64,000 nt of DNA from assembly GCA_964535575.1 (NCBI GenBank), contig CAZHTC010000005.1, positions 168,096-232,095 of the forward strand, read 5' to 3'. Origin of the DNA: JAGPCK01 sp964535575 (lineage in GTDB: Bacteria > Bacteroidota > Bacteroidia > UKL13-3). Under the pieces are notes generated by a model, which searched no databases, was not told the origin of the DNA, and worked only from the letters and a program-made list of their open reading frames with translations. Below, in pieces: positions 9,330-17,159 of this stretch (its first letter is position 1; every line of letters starts with the position of its first letter). The position numbers and the translations under genes were made by a program.

Positions 9330-9337
9330 TATCTTTG
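9330..9337 (+). promoter_or_regulatory. -7 element TATCTTTG before the TPR gene
   Basis: TATCTTTG is an exact TAnnTTTG match ending 5 nt before the ATG at 9343. A clear TTTG at the -33 position is not seen. If used, the transcript would start at about the ATG, making a leaderless mRNA. Confidence 0.5.
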
Positions 9338-9342
9338 AACCG

Positions 9343-10194
9343 ATGGAGCAACAAAAAAAGTTACGTTTATACATAGGGATAGCCGCAGGAATTTTGGTGG
9401 CTGCCTCGGCCTTCTGGTATTTTAGTGAGCCTAAAGATACCGAATCATTATTGGAGAAAGCGGATATGCTGCGTGCCGAAGGGAACTATGAAGATGCGGT
9501 AGAAATTTTCACCCGCGTTTTAAGCAAGGAGCCGCAGAATATTGAGGCTTTATTTAATCGGGCCTATTGTTATGATATACTCGCCAAATATGATTTATCC
9601 GAGGCCGACTACAGCGAAGTAATCCTGCTGAATCCGGGCCTGCAACCGGCATACCTCAATCGCGGACAGGCGCGCTATGCACAGCAAAAATGGGATTCGG
9701 CCATTGTGGATTTAAATTTTGTACTCCGCTTTAATCAGTTTGATACGGTTGCGCTATACCGAAGAGGGTTTTGCAAAGGCAAAACAAAAGATGTTGCCGG
9801 AGCCATTAAAGATTATTCCGATGCTATCCAGTATCGTCCTGGTTTTGTTCAGGGACATTTAGAGCGGGCACAGTTGTTTTTGTTGCGGCAGGATACGGCT
9901 ATGGCCTTGTTTGATTTAACCAAAGCCATTGAACTTGCACCCAAAGATACGCGTGGGTATTTTGGCCGGGGGGAAGTATTATTTACCCAGCAAAAATTTG
10001 AACTGGCCGGAAATGATTTTAATGAAGTGATTCTTATCGACTCAATGAGTACCAAGGCATATTACAACAGGGGCCTGTGTTACTTTTATCTTAAAATGTT
10101 TAACGAGGCTTGCAAAGATGTGGGCATTGCTTATGAATTGGGCGATACGGAGGCCCTGCCGTTTCTTCAGGCCAATTGCCGTCCGCAGCAATAG
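9343..10194 (+). CDS. Membrane-anchored TPR repeat protein
   Basis: 283 residues. One N-terminal transmembrane segment (LYIGIAAGILVAASAFWYF, about 9-27) anchors an otherwise soluble helical domain. At least six tetratricopeptide units follow with typical A/G-Y-F spacing: YEDAVEIFTRVLSKEPQNIEA, then NPGLQPAYLNRGQARYAQQ, DTVALYRRGFCKG and others of 34 residues each. TPR arrays bind other proteins; the partner is unknown. uvrC begins 6 nt downstream, so both may share a transcript, though a functional link is not evident. Confidence 0.85.
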   Translation: MEQQKKLRLYIGIAAGILVAASAFWYFSEPKDTESLLEKADMLRAEGNYEDAVEIFTRVLSKEPQNIEALFNRAYCYDILAKYDLSEADYSEVILLNPGLQPAYLNRGQARYAQQKWDSAIVDLNFVLRFNQFDTVALYRRGFCKGKTKDVAGAIKDYSDAIQYRPGFVQGHLERAQLFLLRQDTAMALFDLTKAIELAPKDTRGYFGRGEVLFTQQKFELAGNDFNEVILIDSMSTKAYYNRGLCYFYLKMFNEACKDVGIAYELGDTEALPFLQANCRPQQ

Positions 10195-10200
10195 TATGGC

Positions 10201-12006
10201 ATGAACCAACATGAGCTGAAACTTTTTATCTCGCGCCTGCCCGAAACTCCCGGTGTTTACCGCTACTTTGATAAGGAGGATAAACTTATATATGTAGGCA
10301 AAGCCAAAAACCTGAAGAAACGCGTTTCATCGTATTTTAATAAAAATCACGATAACCGTAAAACAGCTGTGATGGTGTCGCGTATTGTACGGATTGAATT
10401 TACCCTGGTAGATACCGAATTTGATGCCCTGCTGCTCGAAAATTCACTGATTAAAAAATACCAGCCAAAGTACAATGTGAATTTGCGGGATGATAAAACC
10501 TATCCGTTTATCTGCATCAAAAAAGAACGTTTTCCGCGCATTTTCTCCACCCGCAACCGCATAAAAGACGGCTCCGATTATTTTGGTCCATACACCTCTG
10601 GTCGCATGATGCATACCATGCTGGAGCTTATCAAAACACTTTATCCGGTGCGCAATTGCACTTTGGTACTAAGTGAAAAAAATATTAACGAAGGGAAATT
10701 TAAAACCTGCCTCGAGTACCAGATTGGCAATTGCAAAGGTCCTTGTGAAAACCACCAGACTGAAGCCGATTATATGCAAGGTATAAAACAGGTGAAAAGT
10801 ATTTTGCGGGGAAATATTGATGAGGTACTATCTTTTTTAGCACATGAAATGGAGGAAGCCGCCACTTTGCTAAAGTTTGAACTGGCCGCCTCCCTTAAGG
10901 AAAAATACCAACTGCTGCAACACTACCAAAGCCGCTCTACCATAGTAAGCAAAAGCATTCATAACGTAGATGTGTTTAGTCTGGCACACGATGAGCAGTA
11001 TGCTTTTGTAAACTACCTGAAAGTGGCCAACGGTATGATTATACAAAGCCACACGGTAGAACTTAAGAAAAAATTAGATGAAACACCTGCCGAATTGCTG
11101 GGATATGCCATTGCCGATATACGCGAAACTTTTCACAGCAACTCTTCCGAGATTATTGTGCCTTTCGATTTGGAAATTGATGATGCCCGCCTGTTGTTTA
11201 CCATACCCAAAGCAGGCGAAAAAAAGAAATTGCTCGACCTTTCTTATAAAAATGCTGCTTATGCCAAAAAAGAAAAACTGGAGCAATATGAAAAACTGAA
11301 TCCCGAACTGAAAACAGAGCGTATCCTTACTACGATGATGAAGGATTTGCACATGAAAGAACTGCCCAGGCATATTGAGTGTTTTGATAATTCCAATTTT
11401 CATGGTTCTTATCCGGTAAGTGCCATGACGGTTTTTAAAGACGCGCGGCCAAGCAAAAAGGATTACCGCCATTTTAACGTACAAACCGTTGAGGGCCCCG
11501 ATGATTTTGCTACGATGGAAGAAGTAATAGCGCGCAGATACAAACGCGTGCTGGAAGAAAATGAATCCATGCCACAGCTTATTATTATTGACGGGGGTAA
11601 AGGGCAACTGAGCGCAGCTGTGAGCAGCTTAAAAAAATTAGGCCTGTACGGCAAGGTTACCATAGCAGGCATTGCCAAGCGCCTCGAAGAATTGTATTTT
11701 CCAGAAGATGAATTACCCCTGTATATTGATAAAAAATCGGAAACACTGCGCATCATACAGCAAATTCGGGATGAAGCCCATCGATTTGGGATTACCCACC
11801 ACCGCAAGCGCAGAGATAAAGGAACCCTCCAAACCGAACTGGAAACCATTGCTGGTATTGGCCCGGCTACGGTAGAATTGTTGTTGCGCGAATTAAAATC
11901 AGTAAAGAAAATTAAAGAAGCACCTGACGCATTACTTGAGGAAATAGTAGGCAAAGCAAAAGCCTCGCTTATCAGCAGCTATTTTAAAAATAAAGAAAAC
12001 AAGTAG
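10201..12006 (+). CDS. uvrC: Excinuclease ABC subunit C
   Basis: 601 residues, full length. GIY-YIG nuclease domain at the N-terminus (GVYRYFDKEDKLIYVGKAKN, residues 18-37), which makes the 3' incision. A UVR-like helical segment near 200-235 contacts UvrB. The RNase H-like domain (ECFDNSNFHG, IIIDGGKGQL) makes the 5' incision, and tandem helix-hairpin-helix motifs near the end (ELETIAGIGPATVELLLREL) bind DNA. The cluster NCKGPC is present near residue 180, a Cys-rich site found in the family. Function: dual incision in nucleotide excision repair in the cytoplasm. UvrA and UvrB are not in the window. Confidence 0.97.
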   Translation: MNQHELKLFISRLPETPGVYRYFDKEDKLIYVGKAKNLKKRVSSYFNKNHDNRKTAVMVSRIVRIEFTLVDTEFDALLLENSLIKKYQPKYNVNLRDDKTYPFICIKKERFPRIFSTRNRIKDGSDYFGPYTSGRMMHTMLELIKTLYPVRNCTLVLSEKNINEGKFKTCLEYQIGNCKGPCENHQTEADYMQGIKQVKSILRGNIDEVLSFLAHEMEEAATLLKFELAASLKEKYQLLQHYQSRSTIVSKSIHNVDVFSLAHDEQYAFVNYLKVANGMIIQSHTVELKKKLDETPAELLGYAIADIRETFHSNSSEIIVPFDLEIDDARLLFTIPKAGEKKKLLDLSYKNAAYAKKEKLEQYEKLNPELKTERILTTMMKDLHMKELPRHIECFDNSNFHGSYPVSAMTVFKDARPSKKDYRHFNVQTVEGPDDFATMEEVIARRYKRVLEENESMPQLIIIDGGKGQLSAAVSSLKKLGLYGKVTIAGIAKRLEELYFPEDELPLYIDKKSETLRIIQQIRDEAHRFGITHHRKRRDKGTLQTELETIAGIGPATVELLLRELKSVKKIKEAPDALLEEIVGKAKASLISSYFKNKENK

Positions 12007-12020
12007 GTTTTAAATCCGGC

Positions 12021-12371
12021 TTAATAATAAGCCTCTTCGGTGGGATAAATAATGATAAACGGATCTTTGCGCTGATCAATTTTGCCGCTTAAACTCCCCG
12101 AGCTCATGCGCTGGTCTGAATTGGCCGGAAACGATTTAAGGTAGTATTGCTCCACCATTTTGGCAGTTGGCAGAGAATCGGTTTTAAATTGACACCAGCC
12201 GGCCGGATTTCCCTGCCTTTTTCGAATTTCATCGGGTTGATTGGTTACACCAATTGACCACTGGCTGTGGTTTGTTTTGCCGCTCGATGCTAATTTTTTC
12301 TCAATTAATTCTTTAAAATGTTCGCTATTTCCCATGGCTTGCCTTGGCACAATAAACAAGCCGCTATTCAT
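12021..12371 (-). CDS. Small conserved-looking protein of unknown function
   Basis: 116 residues, ATG start, no signal peptide, no membrane segment. Composition is polar and charged, with two Trp and several Gln/Ser; visible phrases are ELIEKKLASSGKTNHSQWSI and KRQGNPAGWCQFKTDSL, ending DPFIIIYPTEEAYY. I recognise no family with confidence. The codon use resembles its neighbours and the frame is closed on both sides, so it is probably real. It is convergent with uvrC, 14 nt from its stop. Confidence 0.6.
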   Translation of the reverse strand: MNSGLFIVPRQAMGNSEHFKELIEKKLASSGKTNHSQWSIGVTNQPDEIRKRQGNPAGWCQFKTDSLPTAKMVEQYYLKSFPANSDQRMSSGSLSGKIDQRKDPFIIIYPTEEAYY

Positions 12372-12709
12372 TTAGCAGACAAAGAGGCAGAGAAAAATAC
12401 CTAAAGCCTCAATTAAATTTCTACTGTTGTCGAACTAAAACGAAATATGAGGCAATTCGGTTAAGGCTAAAGCCCTAACGGTTTTCAGGTATTTTTGTAT
12501 ATCACTTTTTTCTGTTACATAAGTATTGATTTCTGTTTGTAGGTTTGTTTTGTTCAGTTGTTACCAATATAACATAGCAAATTGTAAAGAAGCATGGGTT
12601 GCCTAAACACTAAAGTTCCGGTAACTGCATTTTCGTTACAGCAAAGCAGATTATAGTAAGCTGAATTATTGTTGCATTTTTTTAAATAAACCTAAATTAA
12701 ATTACGCTT
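12372..12709. other. 338-nt gene-free stretch
   Basis: AT-rich DNA between two divergent genes. No tRNA, terminator hairpin or clear repeat was found. It must hold the promoters of both flanking genes; a full TTTG/TAnnTTTG pair could not be placed. The last 40 nt before the ATG at 12710 are T- and A-rich (TTTTTTTAAATAAACC). Confidence 0.5.
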
Positions 12710-14041
12710 ATGGCATGTACAATTGTTTCTCTTTTCAACCTCACCGGTGAAACTATTTCCACCAACCCTTCGGTTGCTCCCGAACTCGATCCGCAGTACT
12801 GGAATGCATCTACGGCACCTTTGCCACCCGGACTTACTCCCGGGCAATCACTCATTGTAAGCCGCGATAGTGGTATTACCGATGGCAAAGTGTACACCTT
12901 CACGTTGAACTTCGAAGTGGATGGTTGTGCTGTTGCTTTTCTGCTTCAGCTTACGGGCACCTCTTTGGGTAGCGACTGGAACCTGGATCTGGTGGTCAAT
13001 GAAAATGATTTGGGATGGTGGTCAGACAACGATTCGCGAACCTACAGTTTTGAAGGAAACAGTGGTGCGATGAATTACATCACAGCTACCCCCATTTATC
13101 GCATTGGCAGCAGTAGGTGGGATATTATACTTACCGTAGGTCAGGGAGTTTATAATCCAGGTACCACCTACCAGTTGGGTCAGCAAATATTCACCAATGG
13201 AGGTCTGGTGAATGTAACGCTGGAGGAAAGCGGACTGGTGATGACCAGAACCATGTTTAATGAAGTATTATGGCAATCGCCCAATCCAAATCAACTGGTG
13301 GCCAACACAGCCTCCATACAGGAATTTGGAAATCTGGTGGTATATGATGTAAACGGACAGGATATGTTTGAAGTAGGAACCACCACCACTCCCAATGACG
13401 GAGCCTATGTGCAGTTGCTCGATACACCCGATCTTCAGCTGATGAGCCTGCAATCAGCACCACTTTCTTCACTGAATTTGCCTGCCATTGACTGGAATTC
13501 TCCGGTATACCTCTACTCCGATGCATCGGGCTACTCGTATTGCGAAACTTCGGAATACTGGAAAAACATGTGTCAGGATCTTCCATGCACTTTGGCGCTT
13601 GCCTGGCCCGATTACGAAACCCAGACTTTTGAGATGACGCTGAACGGACAGCCGGCTGTTGTACAAGTGTGGAGAGGACATTGCCAACGTTTTCTAGGCG
13701 ACTCCTGGTTTCCGGGAGGGTATGGGGCCGAAGTAGGCGTTTATACCCGTCAACCCTATTTGCCATCGGAAACTGAAGGACCCGGGGACAAGTGGTGGCC
13801 GGCACCTCACTTAGTGCAATCCATCAGCTTCCGGCTTATCAACCTTGATAACGGGAACTCTGTATTTTTTGAATCGCTCACTGAAAATACCTACTGGAAT
13901 TGTAAGTGGATGACGCCTGACAGTTATAATGCTTATGTAAGCAATCTGGGGCCGGGAAATACGCCTCCTCATGCCGACAGGTATCAGCTGGAGTTTGAGA
14001 TAAACGGAGGTGAAACCATTGTTTGGCCTGGTCAAACCTGA
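12710..14041 (+). CDS. Unrecognised 443-residue beta-rich protein
   Basis: 443 residues from ATG; no N-terminal signal peptide and no T9SS C-terminal domain, so probably intracellular or released by an unusual route. It is rich in Trp, Tyr, Gly, Asn and Thr and poor in Lys, the profile of a beta-sandwich or carbohydrate-contacting protein. Several segments repeat a theme of short strands ending in Trp (SDWNLDLVV, LGWWSDND, SRWDIILTVGQ). Residues 1-150 loosely recall small pore-forming beta-sandwich proteins, but this is weak. It ends at a very strong bidirectional terminator and is flanked by non-coding DNA, so it is a single-gene unit. Family unknown to me. Confidence 0.8.
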   Translation: MACTIVSLFNLTGETISTNPSVAPELDPQYWNASTAPLPPGLTPGQSLIVSRDSGITDGKVYTFTLNFEVDGCAVAFLLQLTGTSLGSDWNLDLVVNENDLGWWSDNDSRTYSFEGNSGAMNYITATPIYRIGSSRWDIILTVGQGVYNPGTTYQLGQQIFTNGGLVNVTLEESGLVMTRTMFNEVLWQSPNPNQLVANTASIQEFGNLVVYDVNGQDMFEVGTTTTPNDGAYVQLLDTPDLQLMSLQSAPLSSLNLPAIDWNSPVYLYSDASGYSYCETSEYWKNMCQDLPCTLALAWPDYETQTFEMTLNGQPAVVQVWRGHCQRFLGDSWFPGGYGAEVGVYTRQPYLPSETEGPGDKWWPAPHLVQSISFRLINLDNGNSVFFESLTENTYWNCKWMTPDSYNAYVSNLGPGNTPPHADRYQLEFEINGGETIVWPGQT

Positions 14042-14095
14042 TCACTTCCGGTTTGATTGAAGTTTCTTTCTTAGTTAAATAACCTGACCAATATG

Positions 14096-14135
14096 AAATC
14101 AAAATGCCGCAACATTGGTTGCGGCATTTTGATTT
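14096..14135. terminator. Bidirectional terminator, 18-bp perfect stem
   Basis: The arm at 14096-14113 is perfectly complementary to 14118-14135 around a 4-nt loop ATTG. The core pairs GCCGCAAC with GTTGCGGC, flanked by A- and T-rich ends that provide a U-tract in either direction. It separates the convergent genes ending at 14041 and 14204. Confidence 0.9.
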
Positions 14136-14203
14136 GTAAATTTGGAGGGAGTATTTTCAATACACCCTCCGAACCCGTGCAGGGAATGAAAGCCGACACG
14201 CAG

Positions 14204-14440
14204 TTAAAGGAATCTTTTTTTTGCAAATGCTTTTCCCGATCCGGATTTCAAATACTTCTCAAAAGTATACGCTTTGTATTTATCGGTAAAAGAAATGTAG
14301 GTGATGAGTTCCACGGGTAATCGCGTAGCGGTATAGGTTACTTGTTTTTGTCGATGCCGGATTAGTCGGTTATTAATATCAGAGGTACATCCGGTGTAAT
14401 ACGTCTGGTCAGCACATTTTAAAATGTATACATGCCACAT
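14204..14440 (-). CDS. Single-domain GIY-YIG endonuclease-like protein
   Basis: 78 residues consisting only of a GIY-YIG fold: VYILKCADQTYYTGCTSDI at the N-terminus, the conserved Arg/His strand NNRLIRHRQKQ, then TYISFTDKYKAYTFEKYLKSGSG with the conserved Glu. This is the UPF0213/YhbQ-type group common in Bacteroidota, where several copies per genome are usual. Cellular role is not established; a DNA repair or structure-specific nuclease role is plausible. It ends close to the terminator at 14096-14135. Confidence 0.85.
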   Translation of the reverse strand: MWHVYILKCADQTYYTGCTSDINNRLIRHRQKQVTYTATRLPVELITYISFTDKYKAYTFEKYLKSGSGKAFAKKRFL

Positions 14441-14546
14441 AACAAATAGTTTTTATAATCCTTTTTTTGACTTTCAGACTTTGTGGATTGCATCCACCGA
14501 AGCCGTCCGAAGTTCTAATCCGGTTTGGGGTTGAGTCATTTTTTGT

Positions 14547-14584
14547 GCCCTCCTTCGTCCCGGGAGTAGGGGACTTCGGAGGGC
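14547..14584. repeat. Inverted repeat beside the tmRNA 3' end
   Basis: GCCCTCC (14547-14553) pairs with GGAGGGC (14578-14584), and GTCCC (14557-14561) with GGGAC (14570-14574), separated by a symmetric TTC/TTC internal loop. It starts 5 nt beyond the tmRNA 3' end and no U-tract follows on either strand, so it is not a classical terminator; a processing or folding signal is possible. A second small hairpin, GTGGAT...ATCCAC, lies at 14483-14497. Confidence 0.6.
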
Positions 14585-14589
14585 GAAGG

Positions 14590-14956
14590 TGGAGCTGGAG
14601 GGAGTCGAACCCTCGTCCGGAGATGGAACGGTAATGCTTTCTACACGCTTATTATCCTTTAATTGTAGGGAACAGGTAAGCCGGATAAAGGCTAATCCTG
14701 AACCTTAGATTTCTTTATACAAGCCGGGCGCAAAACCACTTACCCGCAGGCCCCGGTGAAACGACACCCCTGGTGGCAACTACACCGAAAAACAGTTGCC
14801 GGGATGATGGCTTAGTGCGTAATCGTCCTGATTAGGCAGCCATAGCGAAGTTGTTTTCGCCAGTTAAAGGTTGAGTATTGAGATTAAAGAGCCAATATCC
14901 CAACGCTCTGCGTGCTTACATCCCTGTTGCTCATCCCGTCAATTCCGGTCAGCCCC
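14590..14956 (-). ncRNA. ssrA: Transfer-messenger RNA (tmRNA)
   Basis: The minus strand begins GGGGCUGACCGGAAUUGACG and ends GGUUCGACUCCCUCCAGCUCC plus A, giving the alanyl acceptor stem (GGGGCU with AGCUCC, one G-U pair) and the T-arm with GUUCGAC. About 367 nt. tmRNA with SmpB rescues stalled ribosomes and tags the incomplete protein for proteolysis. The encoded tag reads GENNFAMAA then stop. The terminal CCA is not encoded: the genome reads ACCT after the stem, so CCA must be completed after processing. A TAnnTTTG promoter element lies just upstream. Confidence 0.96.
14832..14861 (-). other. tmRNA proteolysis tag reading frame GENNFAMAA
   Basis: Read on the minus strand: GGC GAA AAC AAC TTC GCT ATG GCT GCC TAA. 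With the alanine carried by tmRNA itself the tag is A-GENNFAMAA. The hydrophobic end ending AA is the degradation signal recognised by ClpXP-type proteases. Bacteroidota tags commonly read GENNYALAA, so this one differs at Tyr to Phe and Leu to Met. Confidence 0.93.
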
Positions 14957-14977
14957 AAGGTTGTTAATTTAAGAGTA

Positions 14978-14985
14978 CAAAGGTA
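14978..14985 (-). promoter_or_regulatory. -7 element TACCTTTG of ssrA
   Basis: On the minus strand TACCTTTG is an exact TAnnTTTG match, ending 22 nt before the mature tmRNA 5' end; this would give a short leader removed by RNase P. No clear TTTG is seen at -33. Confidence 0.6.
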
Positions 14986-15084
14986 AGGCTTTGCCGCCAT
15001 ATTTAGTGGGGCACTTGGTTATTAATAAATTAAAACCTACTTGTTCAGAAAAAAGTGCAGGTGTGGAAACTTGTCCCACACAGT

Positions 15085-15117
15085 TTTGCCCTGCCTTCAA
15101 TATTGCGTGTAAATTTG
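15085..15117 (+). promoter_or_regulatory. Promoter TTTG / TAAATTTG
   Basis: TTTG (15085-15088) and TAAATTTG (15110-15117) are 21 nt apart, a full match to the Bacteroidota primary sigma factor consensus. It would give a leader of about 45 nt for the exported protein gene starting at 15168. Confidence 0.7.
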
Positions 15118-15167
15118 TTACCGATAATTTTACGGATACTCTAAAGTTTTTATTAAACAAATACTCA

Positions 15168-15704
15168 ATGAAACAAATCAGCATTCTTGCGCTTTTCCTT
15201 GCCGCCTCGATAAGTTTAATGGCTCAGGGCAATAAAAAACCAAATGGAAAAGGTCTAATACCGGGTTTCCGCACCATGACATGGGGGGTGCATATCGACT
15301 CGACCATGAAAAACGGACGTAAAGTAACGTTTTTGAAAAGCAATACCATCAACGACCCCAATGCCTATGTGCTGGAGAATGAAGACATGACCATTGGTAC
15401 TGTTACTCTCAATAATATCTACTACTATTTTACTGACCGGGGGCGTTTTACCAAAGTAATGATGGTGGCCGATAAAAAGTATTTTGCCGATATGAAATAC
15501 ATTTTATCTTACAAATACGATGAGGTACAGGCCCCGCAAATTTCAAAAACCTCTAATGGCAGCACCGTTTACCAATGGACGGTGGATGATGTGCGCATTA
15601 CCTTAACCGATGGCTCGGCAGATGGATTTATGACTGTAACCTTCTTTATGGATTTTAATCTGCACGAGTTTAAAATTATAAACAGTGGGGTAAGCGATTT
15701 TTAG
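15168..15704 (+). CDS. Small exported protein of unknown function
   Basis: The ATG at 15168 starts a clean signal peptide (MKQISILALFLAASISLMAQ) and gives 178 residues; the frame is open further upstream but that extension overlaps the promoter. The mature part contains GFRTMTWGVHIDSTMKNG and alternating strands such as YYYFTDRGRFTKVMMVADKK, giving the look of a small periplasmic alpha/beta protein in which a WG(x)3D motif resembles that of Bacteroidota proteins that begin with 'lkWG.s.'. No enzymatic motif is visible. It ends at the terminator shared with engB. Confidence 0.75.
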   Translation: MKQISILALFLAASISLMAQGNKKPNGKGLIPGFRTMTWGVHIDSTMKNGRKVTFLKSNTINDPNAYVLENEDMTIGTVTLNNIYYYFTDRGRFTKVMMVADKKYFADMKYILSYKYDEVQAPQISKTSNGSTVYQWTVDDVRITLTDGSADGFMTVTFFMDFNLHEFKIINSGVSDF

Positions 15705-15739
15705 CAGCGGATTTAAACAGCTATTTTATTTCTGATACT

Positions 15740-15771
15740 AAAACAGGTTTGAATTATTTCAGGCCTGTTTT
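15740..15771. terminator. Bidirectional terminator between exported protein and engB
   Basis: AAAACAGGTTTGAA (15740-15753) pairs with TTCAGGCCTGTTTT (15758-15771), 14 pairs with two G-T, loop TTAT, followed by T residues on the plus strand. The engB stop codon (15759-15761) lies inside the right arm, so the stem is partly coding on the minus strand. Confidence 0.75.
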
Positions 15772-16376
15772 TTTTGTATCTGGTATTGTTGGTTGGATGC
15801 CCCGATAAACTTAAGCACGTCTTCTTTTCCTGTTTTTTTCTCGGCCGATGTAAGAAACATTGGGGGTAATTCTTCCCAGGTTTCGTAAAGGGTTTTTTCA
15901 AACAGTTCTTTGTTTTGCTGGGTTTGTGCAGCGTTTTGCTTATCTATTTTGGTAAATATGATAACAAACGGAATGGCCAATTGCCCAAGGTGGTTGATAA
16001 ACTCAATATCGATGGGTTGAGGTTCAAGCCTTGAATCAATGAGCACAAAAAGGTATTGAAGGTTCTCGCGTCCTTTCAGGTATTCTTCAATAAAATCACC
16101 CCATTTTTGGCGGGCAGATCGTGAAACCCGGGCATATCCGTAGCCGGGAAGGTCTACCAGGTACCAGTTATTATTAATGATGAAATGGTTTATTTCCTGA
16201 GTTTTTCCTGGGGTAGAAGATACTTTGGCCAGTTTAGAGTGGTTGCACAACATGTTGATGAGCGATGATTTGCCCACATTGGAACGGCCAATAAAAGCGT
16301 ATTCAGGTAACTGAGGCGAAGGGCATTGTGATAGTTTAACTGAACTTTTAACAAAGGAGGCCGTTTTAATAAGCAT
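15759..16376 (-). CDS. engB: Ribosome biogenesis GTPase EngB/YihA
   Basis: 205 residues. G1 GRSNVGKSS (30-38), G3 DLPGYGYA (from residue 75), G4 TKID and G5 TSAEKK are all present, with the family's short N-terminal extension. EngB is an essential TrmE-Era-EngA-like GTPase needed for large-subunit assembly. Start ATG at 16376; the divergent ubiE gene begins 64 nt away. The stop codon lies within a transcription terminator. Confidence 0.95.
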   Translation of the reverse strand: MLIKTASFVKSSVKLSQCPSPQLPEYAFIGRSNVGKSSLINMLCNHSKLAKVSSTPGKTQEINHFIINNNWYLVDLPGYGYARVSRSARQKWGDFIEEYLKGRENLQYLFVLIDSRLEPQPIDIEFINHLGQLAIPFVIIFTKIDKQNAAQTQQNKELFEKTLYETWEELPPMFLTSAEKKTGKEDVLKFIGASNQQYQIQKKQA

Positions 16377-16396
16377 ACGAAAGCGGGAGATTTAAT

Positions 16397-16404
16397 TAAA
16401 TTTG
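16397..16404 (+). promoter_or_regulatory. -7 element TAAATTTG before ubiE
   Basis: An exact TAnnTTTG match 35 nt upstream of the TTG start of ubiE, in the short divergent gap with engB. No convincing TTTG at -33, so activity is uncertain. Confidence 0.5.
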
Positions 16405-16439
16405 CGCACTTCAAAGGTAAGAATTAAAACATATATCAG

Positions 16440-17159
16440 TTGACTCAGGTTACCCCGTTTAAAGATTCATCAGCCGGCAAAAAGCAGCAGGTGGAGCAGA
16501 TGTTTGATCAGATATCGGCCCGCTATGATTTTATGAATCACTTTTTATCACTGGGCATTGATAAGTTGTGGCGCAAAAAAGCCATTGCCCTTGCCTCATC
16601 GGTTAAACCGGATCGTTTGCTTGATGTGGCCACCGGTACTGGCGATTTTGCCATTCAGGCATTGCAAACCGGGGCAAAGGAGATTATTGGGGTAGATATT
16701 TCGGAAGGGATGCTGAAAGTGGGGATGGAAAAGGTGAAACCTTACAACGGTAAAATAAAACTGATGCGGGGCGATTCGGAAAATTTACAGTTTGCCGACA
16801 ACAGTTTTGATGCAATTATCGTTGCTTTTGGAGTGCGCAATTTTGAAAATTTACAAAAAGGGCTGAAGGAAATGTATCGTGTATTGCAGCCGGGAGGTAT
16901 TGTAGTGGTGCTCGAGTTTTCGAAACCGCGGGTATTTCCGGTAAAACAGTTTTACGGTTTTTATTTCCGGTATATCCTTCCGTTTTGGGGAAGGTTGCTG
17001 GCCAAACATCAAACAGCTTATACCTATTTACCGGAGTCGGTACAGGCGTTTCCGGAAGGGGAAGCATTTTTAGCAGAATTAAACCGGGCAGGATATAATC
17101 ATACCACATGCAAAACTCTTTCATTCGGAATATCTTCTATTTATTCGGGAAAGAAATAA
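16440..17159 (+). CDS. ubiE: Demethylmenaquinone methyltransferase
   Basis: 239 residues from a TTG start. The alternative ATG at 16500 would cut off the conserved leader that precedes MFDQISARYDFMNHFLS, so TTG is preferred. Motif I is LDVATGTGDFAIQAL, followed by GVDISEGMLKVG, AFGVRNF and the C-terminal NHTTCKTLSFGISSIYSGKK-like end. It methylates demethylmenaquinone, the last step to menaquinone, the respiratory quinone of this phylum. It overlaps the following porT gene by 52 nt, a tight coupling. Confidence 0.95.
   Translation: MTQVTPFKDSSAGKKQQVEQMFDQISARYDFMNHFLSLGIDKLWRKKAIALASSVKPDRLLDVATGTGDFAIQALQTGAKEIIGVDISEGMLKVGMEKVKPYNGKIKLMRGDSENLQFADNSFDAIIVAFGVRNFENLQKGLKEMYRVLQPGGIVVVLEFSKPRVFPVKQFYGFYFRYILPFWGRLLAKHQTAYTYLPESVQAFPEGEAFLAELNRAGYNHTTCKTLSFGISSIYSGKK

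Noticed and set aside
14991..15167. Longer start for the small exported protein (14991)
   Set aside because: The extension overlaps the promoter and has no signal; ATG 15168 opens a perfect signal peptide.
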